Origin: a virus
Length of the DNA stretch: 35,988 nucleotides
Direction: 5' to 3' (one strand)
IMG/VR virus record: IMGVR_UViG_3300022562_000735
Span: 1 to 35,988 of that record
Below, piece after piece: positions 8,153 through 16,823 of this stretch. Each line of letters opens with the position of its first letter. The first letter of the stretch is position 1. The notes beneath the pieces are model-generated. The model saw nothing but the letters and a program-made list of their open reading frames with translations. It was not told the DNA's origin and made no database searches. Made by a program: the position numbers and the translations under genes.

Positions 8153-8626
8153 ATGTCAAACATAATAGAGTTTGATGTTGTTATTTTTCGTGCACAATTT
8201 TTCAATCAGTTTCCGGATCCGCCGTTTACTGACGCAGTGATAGAAACATACTGGAATCAAGCTGTTTGTTATGTGTCGAATATTGATACTCAGTTTTTTC
8301 TCAATACTGCGTGTCGCACTTTTGCGCTAAACTTGATGACAGCACACTTGCTTACATTGCAAGTTGCAAATAACCCGGACGGCGCGTCGGCAACGATAGG
8401 GCAAGGTGGTTTTGTTTCGTCAAGCTCTATAGATAAAATCTCAGTAAGTGTGCAAGCGTTTGATACAAAGTCCGAATTTGTGTGGTGGTTAAATCAAACA
8501 GCTTACGGACAACAGCTTGCAGCATTGCTAGCTAAGTCAAGTGTCGGCGGTGTGTATTACGGCGGCAATAATGAGCTCGGCTCATTTAGAAGATCGGGTG
8601 GTCAGTTCATACCGAGTACACAATAA
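8153..8626 (+). CDS. Head-tail connector protein, DUF4054 type
   Basis: Probably the adaptor ring beneath the portal. The 157-residue sequence has DUF4054 landmarks: F..FRAQFFNQFPDPPFTDAVIETYWNQA near the N-terminus, the helix CRTFALNLMTAHLLTL, the SSSIDKISVSVQ loop and WWLNQTAYGQQLAALLAK near the C-terminus, ending in a GG-rich tail. The position, first after the head genes, agrees. The start is four bases past the previous stop. Confidence 0.85.
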   Translation: MSNIIEFDVVIFRAQFFNQFPDPPFTDAVIETYWNQAVCYVSNIDTQFFLNTACRTFALNLMTAHLLTLQVANNPDGASATIGQGGFVSSSSIDKISVSVQAFDTKSEFVWWLNQTAYGQQLAALLAKSSVGGVYYGGNNELGSFRRSGGQFIPSTQ

Positions 8627-8628
8627 TC

Positions 8629-9123
8629 ATGCCGAAAGTTAAACGTAAAATTAATGCTAAAGCTGAAGCCGCGTTAGCAAAATTGACTAAAGATTTTTCA
8701 TCAAAAGAGTTAAACGTCGGATGGTTTTCTAATTCTCGCTACGACGATAAAAATGCAACACCAGTTGCATATGTTGCAAGCATACAAGAGTTTGGGAGCG
8801 AATCGGGTAGGATACCACCACGGCCTTTTATGCGACCGACAATAGCAGAGCAAAAAGCGACATGGCGTAAGTTTCTAAAGTCTAGTAGTAAGCAGATACT
8901 AAAGGGAAGTAAGACAGTAGAGCAAACGTTTGAGCAACTGGGCTTGCAAGCTTCTGGAAAGATAGCAGCGCAAATAGCAGACGTATATCAGCCCCCCCTA
9001 GCGAAAAGTACAATAAAAGCGCGGCTTCGTAAGCGCGCTAATAAAACAGCAGTGGGGTCGCTAGATAAGCCACTTGTCGATTTTGGCGTAATGCAAAAAA
9101 CGGTTACGTATACTGTAAGCTGA
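8629..9123 (+). CDS. Neck/tail-completion protein (HK97 gp10-like)
   Basis: A 164-residue basic protein with the pattern of tail-completion or head-closure proteins: ELNVGWFSNSRYDD, VAYVASIQEFGSESGRIPPRPFMRPTIAEQ, and the final QPPLAKSTIKARLRKRAN...KPLVDFGVMQKTVTYTV. The IPPRPFMRP core and closing LVDTG-like motif are widespread in this family. It lies between the DUF4054 connector and the collar protein. Confidence 0.8.
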   Translation: MPKVKRKINAKAEAALAKLTKDFSSKELNVGWFSNSRYDDKNATPVAYVASIQEFGSESGRIPPRPFMRPTIAEQKATWRKFLKSSSKQILKGSKTVEQTFEQLGLQASGKIAAQIADVYQPPLAKSTIKARLRKRANKTAVGSLDKPLVDFGVMQKTVTYTVS

Positions 9124-9130
9124 GCGTGTC

Positions 9131-9511
9131 ATGTCGATACCGGGCTCAAACATATATCTTAAAGCAATACAACTTATAGCGCGTCAAGTATATGTGTATT
9201 ATGCGTTTACAGGACGAACAATTGACGACCGGGGGAGACCGGTCAACACATACGCAGCGCCGGTTACGCTACGCGACAGTATACAAGCTCTACCGCGCGA
9301 ATATTATCAGCAACTCGGTCTTGATTTTAGTCGCGACGCAATTACTGTGTTTACTAACTCCGCTTTGTTTTCTGTAGATCGTGACTATTCAGGTGATCAG
9401 ATTGTATATCGTGATGCTACATTTCAGTTGTTGAGTAGCACAGATTGGAGTCAGCAAGACGGCTGGCGTGAAGTGTATGCAGTTAAACTAGCAGCGGAGA
9501 CTGCGCTGTGA
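9131..9511 (+). CDS. Collar/neck protein
   Basis: A 126-residue beta-rich protein: MSIPGSNIYLKAIQLIARQ, TIDDRGRPVNTYAAPVTLRDSIQALPREYYQQLGLDFSRD, SGDQIVYRDATFQLLS and WSQQDGWREVYAV. The PREYYQQLGLDF motif and overall layout resemble collar proteins of small contractile phages such as the Pseudomonas PB1/E217 group. The assignment is from memory of that family. It overlaps the next gene through GTGA at 9508-9511. Confidence 0.72.
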   Translation: MSIPGSNIYLKAIQLIARQVYVYYAFTGRTIDDRGRPVNTYAAPVTLRDSIQALPREYYQQLGLDFSRDAITVFTNSALFSVDRDYSGDQIVYRDATFQLLSSTDWSQQDGWREVYAVKLAAETAL

Positions 9512-10044
9512 TTACAGACGCGCTAGTGCAAACAACTTTACGATCGACAGTGCTAAACGGACTTGCAAGATACGGGCAAAGCGGCATTGCAGTGCTGCAA
9601 AACTTTGCGTCTTCAACTCAAGGAACATCGTCAGCACCAGCAATCTATTTCACAAAAATTTATGCGAGGCGATACGGTACGCAGGGACGCTCATACCTAT
9701 ACCTCGCACCCAATTTTGACAAAACAGAGCGATACTTTATAGAAGATACGTATCAATTCAACGCTACTATAAAAGAAGATGTTGCAGATATAAATGGACT
9801 AACAGCTAGCGACATAATAGACTTGGTTGCGGGAATTTTACAGTCTATAGACGCGATAAATGAGTTATCAGCTGTAGACATCGGTATAGAAAGAATACAA
9901 CAGATAAGAACACCGCGGGTGTTAAATGACAGCATGCAGTACAGAGAAGAGCCTTCATTTGATTGTGTGCTAGTTTATCAGCGAACACTAACAACTATAG
10001 TACCCCCTGCGCTGCCCGTAAGCGCAGGCGTCATCGGAGTATGA
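9508..10044 (+). CDS. Tail terminator/gateway-type protein
   Basis: GTG start overlapping the previous TGA. The 178-residue protein lies directly before the sheath gene, the usual place of the tail-terminator (gateway) protein that caps the tube and sheath and joins tail to neck. Visible segments include APAIYFTKIYARRYGTQGRSYLY, FDKTERYFIEDTYQFNATI, ITALTASDIID-like helix and EPSFDCVLVYQRTLTTIVP. The closing hydrophobic strand is common in terminator proteins. Function is mostly from position. Confidence 0.68.
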   Translation: MITDALVQTTLRSTVLNGLARYGQSGIAVLQNFASSTQGTSSAPAIYFTKIYARRYGTQGRSYLYLAPNFDKTERYFIEDTYQFNATIKEDVADINGLTASDIIDLVAGILQSIDAINELSAVDIGIERIQQIRTPRVLNDSMQYREEPSFDCVLVYQRTLTTIVPPALPVSAGVIGV

Positions 10045-10047
10045 GAA

Positions 10048-11550
10048 GTGGCTATTTCATTTACGCGATATGTTGACATAAACAGCGCGCTTTTGAGCGC
10101 AGGAAATATACCCGGGGCGGTGCTAGAGCTTCGCTTGATAACAGACAATACACTAACACCGACGCAGACAATTTTACAATTCAGTTCAGCAGCGCAGGTA
10201 GGTGAATACTACGGAACGTCTAGCGTTGAGTACTCGCAAGCGTCTTACTATTTTAGCTACCAGCGACCACTATTCAGAACGTCACCGTCTACAATAAGCT
10301 TCGCGTTTTGGCCTCAGGTCGCCACGGTACCGCTTATTTTTGGAACCAAAAGCTTTGGTAGTATTATTGATTTTAATGCGATAAATGACGGCGCATTTAA
10401 GCTTACGCTCGGTACTGACACGCTAGACGTTACAGGTCTTGACTTCACGCTAGCAGTATCACTAGCTGACGTTGCAGATATCGTAGAGACTGCAATACAA
10501 GCGGCATCAGCACTCCCGGTTTGGGCAGGGGCTGCAGTATTGTTCGGTACAGATTTTGAGCTGCTGGGGGGTATTGCCGGTGCTGCGCCGGTCAACGTTC
10601 AGTCGCCGGACTCTGGAACTGACATTACAGCTCTATTGGGCTGGACTTCAAATGCTGTATACTCTTATGGCGCCGCCGCGTTATCACTCACTGATTACTT
10701 AACGCAGCTTACTGACGTTAACGATCAATTCGGTTCGCTAGCGTTTACATTCGAGCCGACAACAGACGATAACATAACTGCAGCAGAATACTTTGCACAG
10801 AATGCATACAGATTTGCAGTACTCACTGAACGAACCGCGGCTACTGATGTCACTACATACACTACAGCGTTAAGCGGTGATGAGGGAAAAAATGCTGCGT
10901 TTACGTTACGTGATGTAAACTTAACGACTGAATATCCGTGGCTTTTACCTGCAGCGGAAGTCGCTGCAATTAATTATGATCAATCGAACAGCGTAACTAA
11001 CTTTATGTTTAAGTATAACGGATCTACGCCGCTTGTAACAAGCGACTCAGATGCTAACTACTACGATAACTTGCGAATAAACTACGTTGGACAAACGCAA
11101 AAAAACGGTGCAACAATCAACTTTTATCAGCGAGGGTATGCGATAGGTACTGATGACGGATCTATTATAGATTTAGGTGTTGCGTATAATGAAATTTGGC
11201 TAAATAAGTCACTAAGCGCAGCGCTCGGTAACGTTCTGCTCGATAACCCGTCTGTGCCTGCGCAGCAGCGCGGTATAGCGATAGTCACTGCAGCATTGCA
11301 AGGTGTTATTGATCAAGCGTTAACGAATGGTGTGATTAGTGTCGGTAACATTTTTAGTAACGCTAAAAAATTTCAAATAGCATCGTTGACCGGGGTGCCA
11401 GATGGTTGGATTACTGTACAAACAGAAGGCTATTACTTAAAAGTGTACATAACAGAGCCGAGTCCTGAAGTTTTCAATATAAATTATTTGTTAGTTTATG
11501 GCAAAAATAACTCAGTCCGTAAGATCGAAGGTTCTGACATTATAGCGTGA
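10048..11550 (+). CDS. Tail sheath protein, DUF3383 family
   Basis: Contractile sheath subunit; its presence makes this a myovirus-type phage. Start GTG 10048. The 500-residue protein shows DUF3383 traits: an N-terminal VDINSALLSAG...ELRLITDNTLTPTQTILQFSSAAQVGEYYGTSSVEYSQASYYFSYQ, the central ALSGDEGKNAAFTLRDVNLTTEYPWLLPAAEVAAINYDQSNSVTNFMFK, and the C-terminal RGIAIVTAALQGVIDQALTNGVI...GWITVQTEGYYLKVYI. It is followed immediately by the tube gene, as expected. Sheath and tube should be abundant virion proteins. Confidence 0.92.
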   Translation: MAISFTRYVDINSALLSAGNIPGAVLELRLITDNTLTPTQTILQFSSAAQVGEYYGTSSVEYSQASYYFSYQRPLFRTSPSTISFAFWPQVATVPLIFGTKSFGSIIDFNAINDGAFKLTLGTDTLDVTGLDFTLAVSLADVADIVETAIQAASALPVWAGAAVLFGTDFELLGGIAGAAPVNVQSPDSGTDITALLGWTSNAVYSYGAAALSLTDYLTQLTDVNDQFGSLAFTFEPTTDDNITAAEYFAQNAYRFAVLTERTAATDVTTYTTALSGDEGKNAAFTLRDVNLTTEYPWLLPAAEVAAINYDQSNSVTNFMFKYNGSTPLVTSDSDANYYDNLRINYVGQTQKNGATINFYQRGYAIGTDDGSIIDLGVAYNEIWLNKSLSAALGNVLLDNPSVPAQQRGIAIVTAALQGVIDQALTNGVISVGNIFSNAKKFQIASLTGVPDGWITVQTEGYYLKVYITEPSPEVFNINYLLVYGKNNSVRKIEGSDIIA

Positions 11551-11558
11551 GGTAACAC

Positions 11559-12011
11559 ATGAGTATGCGCATTGCATCGACAGGTATAGAGCTGTTAGTA
11601 CAAACGCCGGTCACTTTTCCCGTGGGGTTTACGATTACAGAATTTGCAGATGACGGCGATTCGTTAACTGGTGACCCGTTACAGATCGGTGATTCTGCGA
11701 TGAATGTGAACGGTAAAAAAGTGGAGTGGTCAACACCAACGGTCGTTAAAAAAACAGTCAATCTTATAGCAGGCTCTGACAGCGACAAAAATATGGCGTT
11801 GCTTTTTGATAGTAATCGAATCGGTCCCGGGAAAATAATTACAGGGGAAACGATCACATGGATCGTGACTTATCCCAGTGGAGACGTTTTAAGATTGACC
11901 GGCGGCTCGACACGCGAGTATGATTTTGGTCTTGATGCTATGCAAACAGGACGCATAAAGAGCAAAATGTATAGTGTTGATTTTGAAAACGCAGTTTGGA
12001 ACCCCGCATGA
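11559..12011 (+). CDS. Tail tube protein
   Basis: A 150-residue beta-rich protein right after the sheath gene, where the inner tube subunit lies in contractile phages. Features: PVTFPVGFTITEFADDGDS, DSAMNVNGKKVEWSTPTVVKKTVNLIAGSDSDKNMALLFDSNRIG and the closing RIKSKMYSVDFENAVWNPA. The pattern matches the tube proteins that accompany DUF3383 sheaths. The stop overlaps the next start as ATGA (12008-12011). Confidence 0.85.
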   Translation: MSMRIASTGIELLVQTPVTFPVGFTITEFADDGDSLTGDPLQIGDSAMNVNGKKVEWSTPTVVKKTVNLIAGSDSDKNMALLFDSNRIGPGKIITGETITWIVTYPSGDVLRLTGGSTREYDFGLDAMQTGRIKSKMYSVDFENAVWNPA

Positions 12012-12412
12012 TAGCACCTCACGAAATCACGGTAACTACAATAGATGGTGATGAAAAAAAGTATCTGTTGCATCGATTCGATTGCATAACAGCGCGTGAA
12101 GTTTTGACGCAATATCCAACGACTGGCGCACCATCTACAGGTAAGTATGAAGATAATCAAAAACTGATGCTAAAAGTTTTATCTTTTGTTTGTGCTGTTG
12201 TTGATGATAAAAAGATAAAACTTGATAGCGAGACGTTGATAAAAAATCACGTGCCTGACGGCGAAACGCTGTTGCGTATTGAGTATGAAATGTTCAAATA
12301 CAACTATAGTTTTTTTCAAAAAGGCGACGTATTCGATGTATTAACGCAATTAATATCGAAAGTGCAGAGCAACAACAATACCCAAACGTCGACGGATTTG
12401 TCGGAGCTTTGA
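12008..12412 (+). CDS. Tail assembly chaperone (0-frame product)
   Basis: A 134-residue protein between tube and tape measure, the place of the chaperone that coats the tape measure during assembly. Visible segments are HRFDCITAREVLTQYPTTG, DNQKLMLKVLSFVCAVVDDKKIKL, ETLIKNHVPDGETLLRIEYEMFKYNYSFF. I use ATG 12008, which overlaps the tube stop (ATGA); an upstream in-frame ATG at 11996 lies inside the tube gene. A second, -1 frame segment follows that should be fused to it. Confidence 0.82.
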   Translation: MIAPHEITVTTIDGDEKKYLLHRFDCITAREVLTQYPTTGAPSTGKYEDNQKLMLKVLSFVCAVVDDKKIKLDSETLIKNHVPDGETLLRIEYEMFKYNYSFFQKGDVFDVLTQLISKVQSNNNTQTSTDLSEL

Positions 12413-12555
12413 TATCAAATAACAAAGCAACATTGCACGAATTGCGAACAATATACTCTTTAGAAGACGCATACGATATGTATGAGATTATAGCAGTAGA
12501 TCGCTATAATGAATACGTCGCCGTAAAACGTCACAACGAAAAACTGAAACGCTAA
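12310..12555 (+). CDS. -1 frame extension of the tail chaperone (G-T type)
   Basis: The -1 frame is open from 12310 to TAA 12553-12555 and encodes a conserved-looking end: KATLHELRTIYSLEDAYDMYEIIAVDRYNEYVAVKRHNEKLKR, typical of the longer chaperone in G/GT pairs. It has no good start codon. In-frame TTG 12409 overlaps the upstream TGA but its GGAG is too close. A zero-frame T-TTT-TTT heptamer lies at 12310-12316, exactly where the -1 frame opens after TAG 12307. A slip there would give a fusion of about 182 residues. The first residues after this slip (SKRRRIRC) look unnatural, so the actual slip site could be further downstream. The stop overlaps the tape-measure ATG. Confidence 0.65.
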   Translation, partial: FFSKRRRIRCINAINIESAEQQQYPNVDGFVGALISNNKATLHELRTIYSLEDAYDMYEIIAVDRYNEYVAVKRHNEKLKR

Positions 12556-13955
12556 TGGATGTTCTCGATACGTTCACTATCCTCTTTAAAGGCGACACTG
12601 ACGCTTTAAAAAGAGGAAGAAAAGACGCAAAAAAAACTACTGATGATCTACAAGCGTCAATAGAAAAAACAGATAAAACGACAGCGCAGCTTGGATCGTC
12701 GTTCGCTAATGTAGCCGCGCAACTCGGTACTGCAGCAGTTAGTTTTTTATCTGTTAACGCGTTACTGTCGAATACGCAGAAATCTATAGCATACGCAGAT
12801 CAGATTGGTTTGTTCTCGAGAACTGTCGGATTGTCGACAGAAACAGTGAGCGCATGGGGTAACGCGGTCGAGAGCGCGGGCGGAAGATCTGAAGCTTTTC
12901 AATCAATAATCTCATCGTTAAATGGACAACTGCTAGAGCTTGCGCTTACAGGAAACAGCGCGCTATTACCCGTTTTGAGCCAGCTCGGCATTGCTGCTGT
13001 TGATGCTTCTGGGCGCGTTAAAACAGGCTTTCAGTTACTGCGCGATATCGGCGCGCGCTTGCAAAGCATGCCGGAGCCCACGGCTTTTGCGCTCGGGCAA
13101 AGACTTGGTATAGACCCTGCGCTAATAAGCATATTACGATCAGGCGCGCATGAGATAGATGCACTTCTTAGCAGACAACAAAAACTTGGCGTAGTTACAG
13201 AAAAACAAGCAGAGATAGTGCGGCAACTACGCGCGCAATGGAGCGATCTTACGCACGCGTGGAGACAAAATGGCGTAGATACTGTCGAGCGTTTAAGCGG
13301 TGTGCTGTCTACGTTAATGTCGGGGCTAACAAATTTTGTAATATTCTTACGCGAGCATGAAAATTTAGTAACCGGTTTTTTCATTGCGCTTGCGGGAGTA
13401 ACAGCGATAGCTGCATTGGGCGTGCTAGCATTAGCAGCGCCATTTTTACTGCTAGCAGCTGCTATGGCGCTTTTTGCGCTTGCATATGATGATATAAAAA
13501 CGTATCTTGCGGGAGGCGATAGCATTATCGGACGAGCGATAGAAAGATGGCCGCTGCTCGGCGATGCAATAAATTTCGTATCTGATGCGTTAAGTAAATT
13601 TTTCTCTTTACTTGAATCAGGGTGGGAGAAAACAAAAAATATCTCATCATTTTTGCAGTTTTTCATACGCAGAAAGTTCGGCGGCAAAAGTGATGACACG
13701 CTAGAAGATGCGTTAGCTATCGCTAACGATAGCTTGCGTGCAGCAGATGTTAATCCGCTAACAAGCATCTCAAATACAACACTACTTGAGAAAAACCTGG
13801 GTGCGGCAACACGTCAGTTCAATATTTCTATAGATAGAATAGACGTCAACACGCAAGCAACTGATGTTAGTGACATCGCAAACAACATAGCTGATGAGCT
13901 GCGACGACAAACTGAAAACGCGGTAGATAACTTTGACGACGGGCTTTTAGCATGA
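12555..13955 (+). CDS. Tape measure protein
   Basis: Sets tail length and is ejected ahead of the DNA. The N-terminal LDTFTILFKGDTDALKRGRKDAKKTTDDLQASIEKTDKT and the ADQIGLFSRTVGLSTETVSAWGNAVESAGGR segment are characteristic of phage tape measures, as is the hydrophobic stretch at about residues 270-318 (FFIALAGVTAIAALGVLALA, then AAPFLLLAAAMALFALAYDD). It is short for a myovirus at 466 residues, predicting a short tail. It begins with TAATG overlap to the chaperone extension and ends with an ATGA overlap to the next gene. Confidence 0.9.
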   Translation: MDVLDTFTILFKGDTDALKRGRKDAKKTTDDLQASIEKTDKTTAQLGSSFANVAAQLGTAAVSFLSVNALLSNTQKSIAYADQIGLFSRTVGLSTETVSAWGNAVESAGGRSEAFQSIISSLNGQLLELALTGNSALLPVLSQLGIAAVDASGRVKTGFQLLRDIGARLQSMPEPTAFALGQRLGIDPALISILRSGAHEIDALLSRQQKLGVVTEKQAEIVRQLRAQWSDLTHAWRQNGVDTVERLSGVLSTLMSGLTNFVIFLREHENLVTGFFIALAGVTAIAALGVLALAAPFLLLAAAMALFALAYDDIKTYLAGGDSIIGRAIERWPLLGDAINFVSDALSKFFSLLESGWEKTKNISSFLQFFIRRKFGGKSDDTLEDALAIANDSLRAADVNPLTSISNTTLLEKNLGAATRQFNISIDRIDVNTQATDVSDIANNIADELRRQTENAVDNFDDGLLA

Positions 13956-14593
13956 GTCTCGGTCAGCTCGGACTTCAGAGCTTTATATCAAAATTTGGTA
14001 GCGATGTCGTTGCGCTTTATGCGCAAGACGATAGTGGCATACCGGGGCAGCCGATCGTTACTAACGCGAATATAATGAAAGCGTCTATCAATACGCGCTC
14101 GCGCATTTTTAGTCACCCGCTCGCAAACGGTACTGTACTATCAGATCACGTTATCGACGAGCCTGTCGATATCGAGCTTGCGCTAATCATAACAAATAAA
14201 AATACGTCGTTTAGTGAGTTTGAAATCGGTTTCAATGCGCCATCACAGAGCGTGTTGCGTAATACATACTCAACACTGTTAGCGTATCAGCAATCAAGAC
14301 GATTACTAGCACTGCAAACGCGAGCAAATTTATTTACTAATCTGTTAATTTATGCACTGCCTCATCAAGAAACTGTAGATGTGTTTAACGGCATTGTGCT
14401 GATTGTAAAACTTCAAGAGACACGTTTTGCGATACCGATTGTCGGCGTTTTTTCACCAATAAACGAGGTGCAAGTCGATACTAAAGATAGAGGTGTGATA
14501 CAATCAACACCGCCAACACAAACACAACAATCAGCTGCCGCGGCGTTACTTGATAATTTAACAGGCAGCTTAAGTGGATATTTTAACGAATAA
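13952..14593 (+). CDS. Dit-like tail/baseplate protein
   Basis: A 213-residue protein directly after the tape measure, the usual place of the first baseplate component. The N-terminal VALYAQDDSGIPGQPIVTNANIMKASINTRSRIFSHPLANGTVLSDHVIDEPVDIELALII pattern, SDH followed by VDI, is typical of N-terminal domains of Dit-like baseplate proteins, which often start by referring to a tag sequence on the fibre. The middle is helical (TYSTLLAYQQSRRLLALQT) and is followed by beta strands. The C-terminal QTQQSAAAALLDNLTGSL tail is probably flexible. Confidence 0.72.
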   Translation: MSLGQLGLQSFISKFGSDVVALYAQDDSGIPGQPIVTNANIMKASINTRSRIFSHPLANGTVLSDHVIDEPVDIELALIITNKNTSFSEFEIGFNAPSQSVLRNTYSTLLAYQQSRRLLALQTRANLFTNLLIYALPHQETVDVFNGIVLIVKLQETRFAIPIVGVFSPINEVQVDTKDRGVIQSTPPTQTQQSAAAALLDNLTGSLSGYFNE

Positions 14594-14595
14594 AA

Positions 14596-14901
14596 ATGGC
14601 TGTCATAGTTCCGATAGAAGCAATACCCAACCAGTCTCTCGATTTTAACGCTGAGCAGCAAGTGTATAAGCTTCGTTTACATGTAGTTAACACGAACATA
14701 GCTATAGACATAGCGAGAAACGGAACGCAATTACAATCTAGTCGTGTTTGTCCCGCGGGTGCGCTATTAATAGAGTATGACTATTTGCGCGGTAGCGGCG
14801 GAGACTTTGGCATCATAACGCAAAATGATGAGATACCTGTCTATACGCAATTTGGCGTTACGCAATTTTTAGTATACTACTTTTCTGATGAGTTGTCGTA
14901 A
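14596..14901 (+). CDS. Small baseplate protein (DUF6983-like)
   Basis: A 101-residue beta-rich protein. The opening VIVPIEAIPNQSLDFNAEQQVYKLRLHVVN and the mid-segment CPAGALLIEYDYLRGSGGDFGIIT resemble the small baseplate hub-associated proteins found between the Dit-like and hub genes in this group of phages. It overlaps the next gene by one base. Family naming is tentative; structural role from position. Confidence 0.7.
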   Translation: MAVIVPIEAIPNQSLDFNAEQQVYKLRLHVVNTNIAIDIARNGTQLQSSRVCPAGALLIEYDYLRGSGGDFGIITQNDEIPVYTQFGVTQFLVYYFSDELS

Positions 14902-15743
14902 TGCCAACACTCGATCCGCGTTTGTTGAGTGTAACTATAGAGATAGAAGACAATGTATCGCGAACTTATCGCGATCTAGCTATACGCGCAACGGGAAAAA
15001 AGTTTGCATCGGCACTACATAATACGTGCGAGATACGCATAGCAAACGTAGATAAAACTACACGCGATTATCTGTTAACTGTCGGTACACCTTTTAACAG
15101 AATCGCTAACTTGCTTCTAAATAGAATCATAGTCGAAGCCGGCAGACAAAGTTACGGACTCTCGACAGTATACGCGGGCAACATCACGACAGTTACAGAG
15201 ACGCAACCACCGGATATCTGGCTTGTAATAAATGCACAGGCGTCGAGGTTTCAGCAAGGGCAGGCGATAGGCGTTCAAGCAACACCCGTAAGCTCGCTGC
15301 GCTCTGTCGCGCAGCAGCTTGCAGATGAGCTCGGGCTTGCGCTAGAGTATGCAGCACCGGAGTTCACGCTAACTAATTATCAATTTTCTGGAAGCGTTGG
15401 TAATCAGATTGATACATTAAACAAGCTATATCCGAATATCGACGTATACATAGATGACTCGGCGATAGTCGTGCAATCGATAAATAATTCACGACCATCA
15501 TCGACGCTTTTTTTCTTATCGCAGAGCACAGGGCTTATTGGAAAACCCAGCTTTGACGCTTACGGTGTAGAGTGCACAGTTCTTTACACACCAGACGTAG
15601 TTCTCGGCTCGCGTATAGAATTAAGTACTGCAGAATACCCGGCTGCGGACGGCGAGTATACGATTTACGAGCTAGACTTTGACTTAGCTAATCGAGAGCA
15701 ACCTTTTTACTACAGATTGCGTGCGCGCAGGCCGTTTACATGA
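14901..15743 (+). CDS. Baseplate hub protein
   Basis: A 280-residue protein with the pattern of gp27/D-like hub subunits: an N-terminal RLLSVTIEIEDNVSRTYRDLAIRATGKKFASALHNTCEIRIANV, a middle VYAGNITTVTETQPPDIWLVINAQ, and a C-terminal GVECTVLYTPDVVLGSRIELS, where many hub proteins have a similar beta-barrel strand. It is followed by the spike gene with an ATGA overlap (15740-15743). The hub joins tube to spike. Confidence 0.78.
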   Translation: MPTLDPRLLSVTIEIEDNVSRTYRDLAIRATGKKFASALHNTCEIRIANVDKTTRDYLLTVGTPFNRIANLLLNRIIVEAGRQSYGLSTVYAGNITTVTETQPPDIWLVINAQASRFQQGQAIGVQATPVSSLRSVAQQLADELGLALEYAAPEFTLTNYQFSGSVGNQIDTLNKLYPNIDVYIDDSAIVVQSINNSRPSSTLFFLSQSTGLIGKPSFDAYGVECTVLYTPDVVLGSRIELSTAEYPAADGEYTIYELDFDLANREQPFYYRLRARRPFT

Positions 15744-16462
15744 GCGTTACAATTAATTCAAAAAACCCTGCTAACAGCACGCTAGCTGGGACGTTTAGTG
15801 AAACATGGGATAAGTTTGTATCACAACTTGACGACTGCTTACCCGCAGTTGTAGTATCGTATGATCGTGCTACTAACACAGCAAATGTGCGACCAATAAT
15901 TCAGCGCTTGCGCACAGACGGCACAGTACTGAGTCGTCCGCAGATTAATAACGTGCACTGTTTTGCGTTCGGTTCGTCGATTGGGGTGCTTGCATTCAAT
16001 TTAAAACCAGGTGACCTCGGCTGGCTAAAAGCAAGCGATAGAGATATATCAATATTCATCGAATCGCTTGCAGAGTCGCCGCCGCAGACTTTACGCAAGC
16101 ATAACTTTTCAGACGCGTTTTTTATTCCCGATTCGTTAGCAGATTGGACAATTGACTCAAGTGATAATGCTAGTCTAGTATTGTTACAAACAACAGACGC
16201 AACGCAGCGCATCGTATTATTTGAAGATAGAATAAAACTTGCGTCAAATAATTTAGTAACAATTGACGCGCCAACGACTAACACGACCGGCGCGACGAAT
16301 CTCGGTAACACGGGCGGCTCGCCAGGCATAGCCAGGCTCGGCGATTCTGTGCAAGTGACGATTCCTATCGGCTCGATAGGAGGTTCCGAAAATTTGCCTA
16401 CCTCACCTGTAGTCGTAAGCGGTACAATAACAAGCGCAAGTTCGACTAACACAGCAAGCTAA
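15740..16462 (+). CDS. Baseplate spike protein (Gp138 N-terminal/Mu gp45-like)
   Basis: Central puncturing spike. Residues about 25-110 form the OB-fold-like Gp138 N-terminal domain: FVSQLDDCLPAVVVSYDRATNTANVRPII, GVLAFNLKPGDLGWLKASDRDISIF. The rest is a repeating beta stretch (LVLLQTTDATQRIVLFEDRIKLASNN) ending with GIARLGDSVQVTIPIGSIGGSENL and a Ser/Thr tail, typical of a beta-helix tip; I see no separate PAAR gene. The order hub, spike, wedge, J is the expected one. Confidence 0.82.
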   Translation: MSVTINSKNPANSTLAGTFSETWDKFVSQLDDCLPAVVVSYDRATNTANVRPIIQRLRTDGTVLSRPQINNVHCFAFGSSIGVLAFNLKPGDLGWLKASDRDISIFIESLAESPPQTLRKHNFSDAFFIPDSLADWTIDSSDNASLVLLQTTDATQRIVLFEDRIKLASNNLVTIDAPTTNTTGATNLGNTGGSPGIARLGDSVQVTIPIGSIGGSENLPTSPVVVSGTITSASSTNTAS

Positions 16463-16463
16463 T

Positions 16464-16823
16464 ATGATGACATTTGCAGAAAGTTCTACGAATGATTTCG
16501 TAGTCGATGATCTGAATAATCTAGCGCTAGCTAGCAATCAAGACGCACTCGTGCAATTAGCACGTAGCGTTATCGAACGACAGCGCGGAGAAATGCAGTA
16601 TCTTGCTGACGAGGGCATACCGACTGAGCCGACGCTGTGGGACGGCGTACCGAATCAATTGCAGTATCAATTTTTCTGTCGACAAGCAATACTGCAGCTC
16701 GATGGTGTGATTGATGTAGCACGTTTTGATACTGAAATAACTGAAGACAATCGTTTAATTTACGACGCGAGAATATCAACAATATACGGCCTTGTGGCAC
16801 TAAATAATGAGTTCACCCTATAA
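16464..16823 (+). CDS. Baseplate wedge protein (gp25/DUF2634-like)
   Basis: A 119-residue protein between the spike and the J-like gene, the usual site of the gp25/W-type wedge subunit. Segments LALASNQDALVQLARSVIERQRGEMQYLADEGIPTEPTLWDG and the C-terminal LIYDARISTIYGLVALNNEF follow the wedge pattern, including a poorly conserved middle. It overlaps the next gene by 17 bp. Confidence 0.75.
   Translation: MMTFAESSTNDFVVDDLNNLALASNQDALVQLARSVIERQRGEMQYLADEGIPTEPTLWDGVPNQLQYQFFCRQAILQLDGVIDVARFDTEITEDNRLIYDARISTIYGLVALNNEFTL

Noticed and set aside
13031-13768. 245-codon antisense ORF in the tape measure
   Set aside because: A shadow of the tape-measure codon pattern; Ser/Ala-rich without domains or ribosome site.
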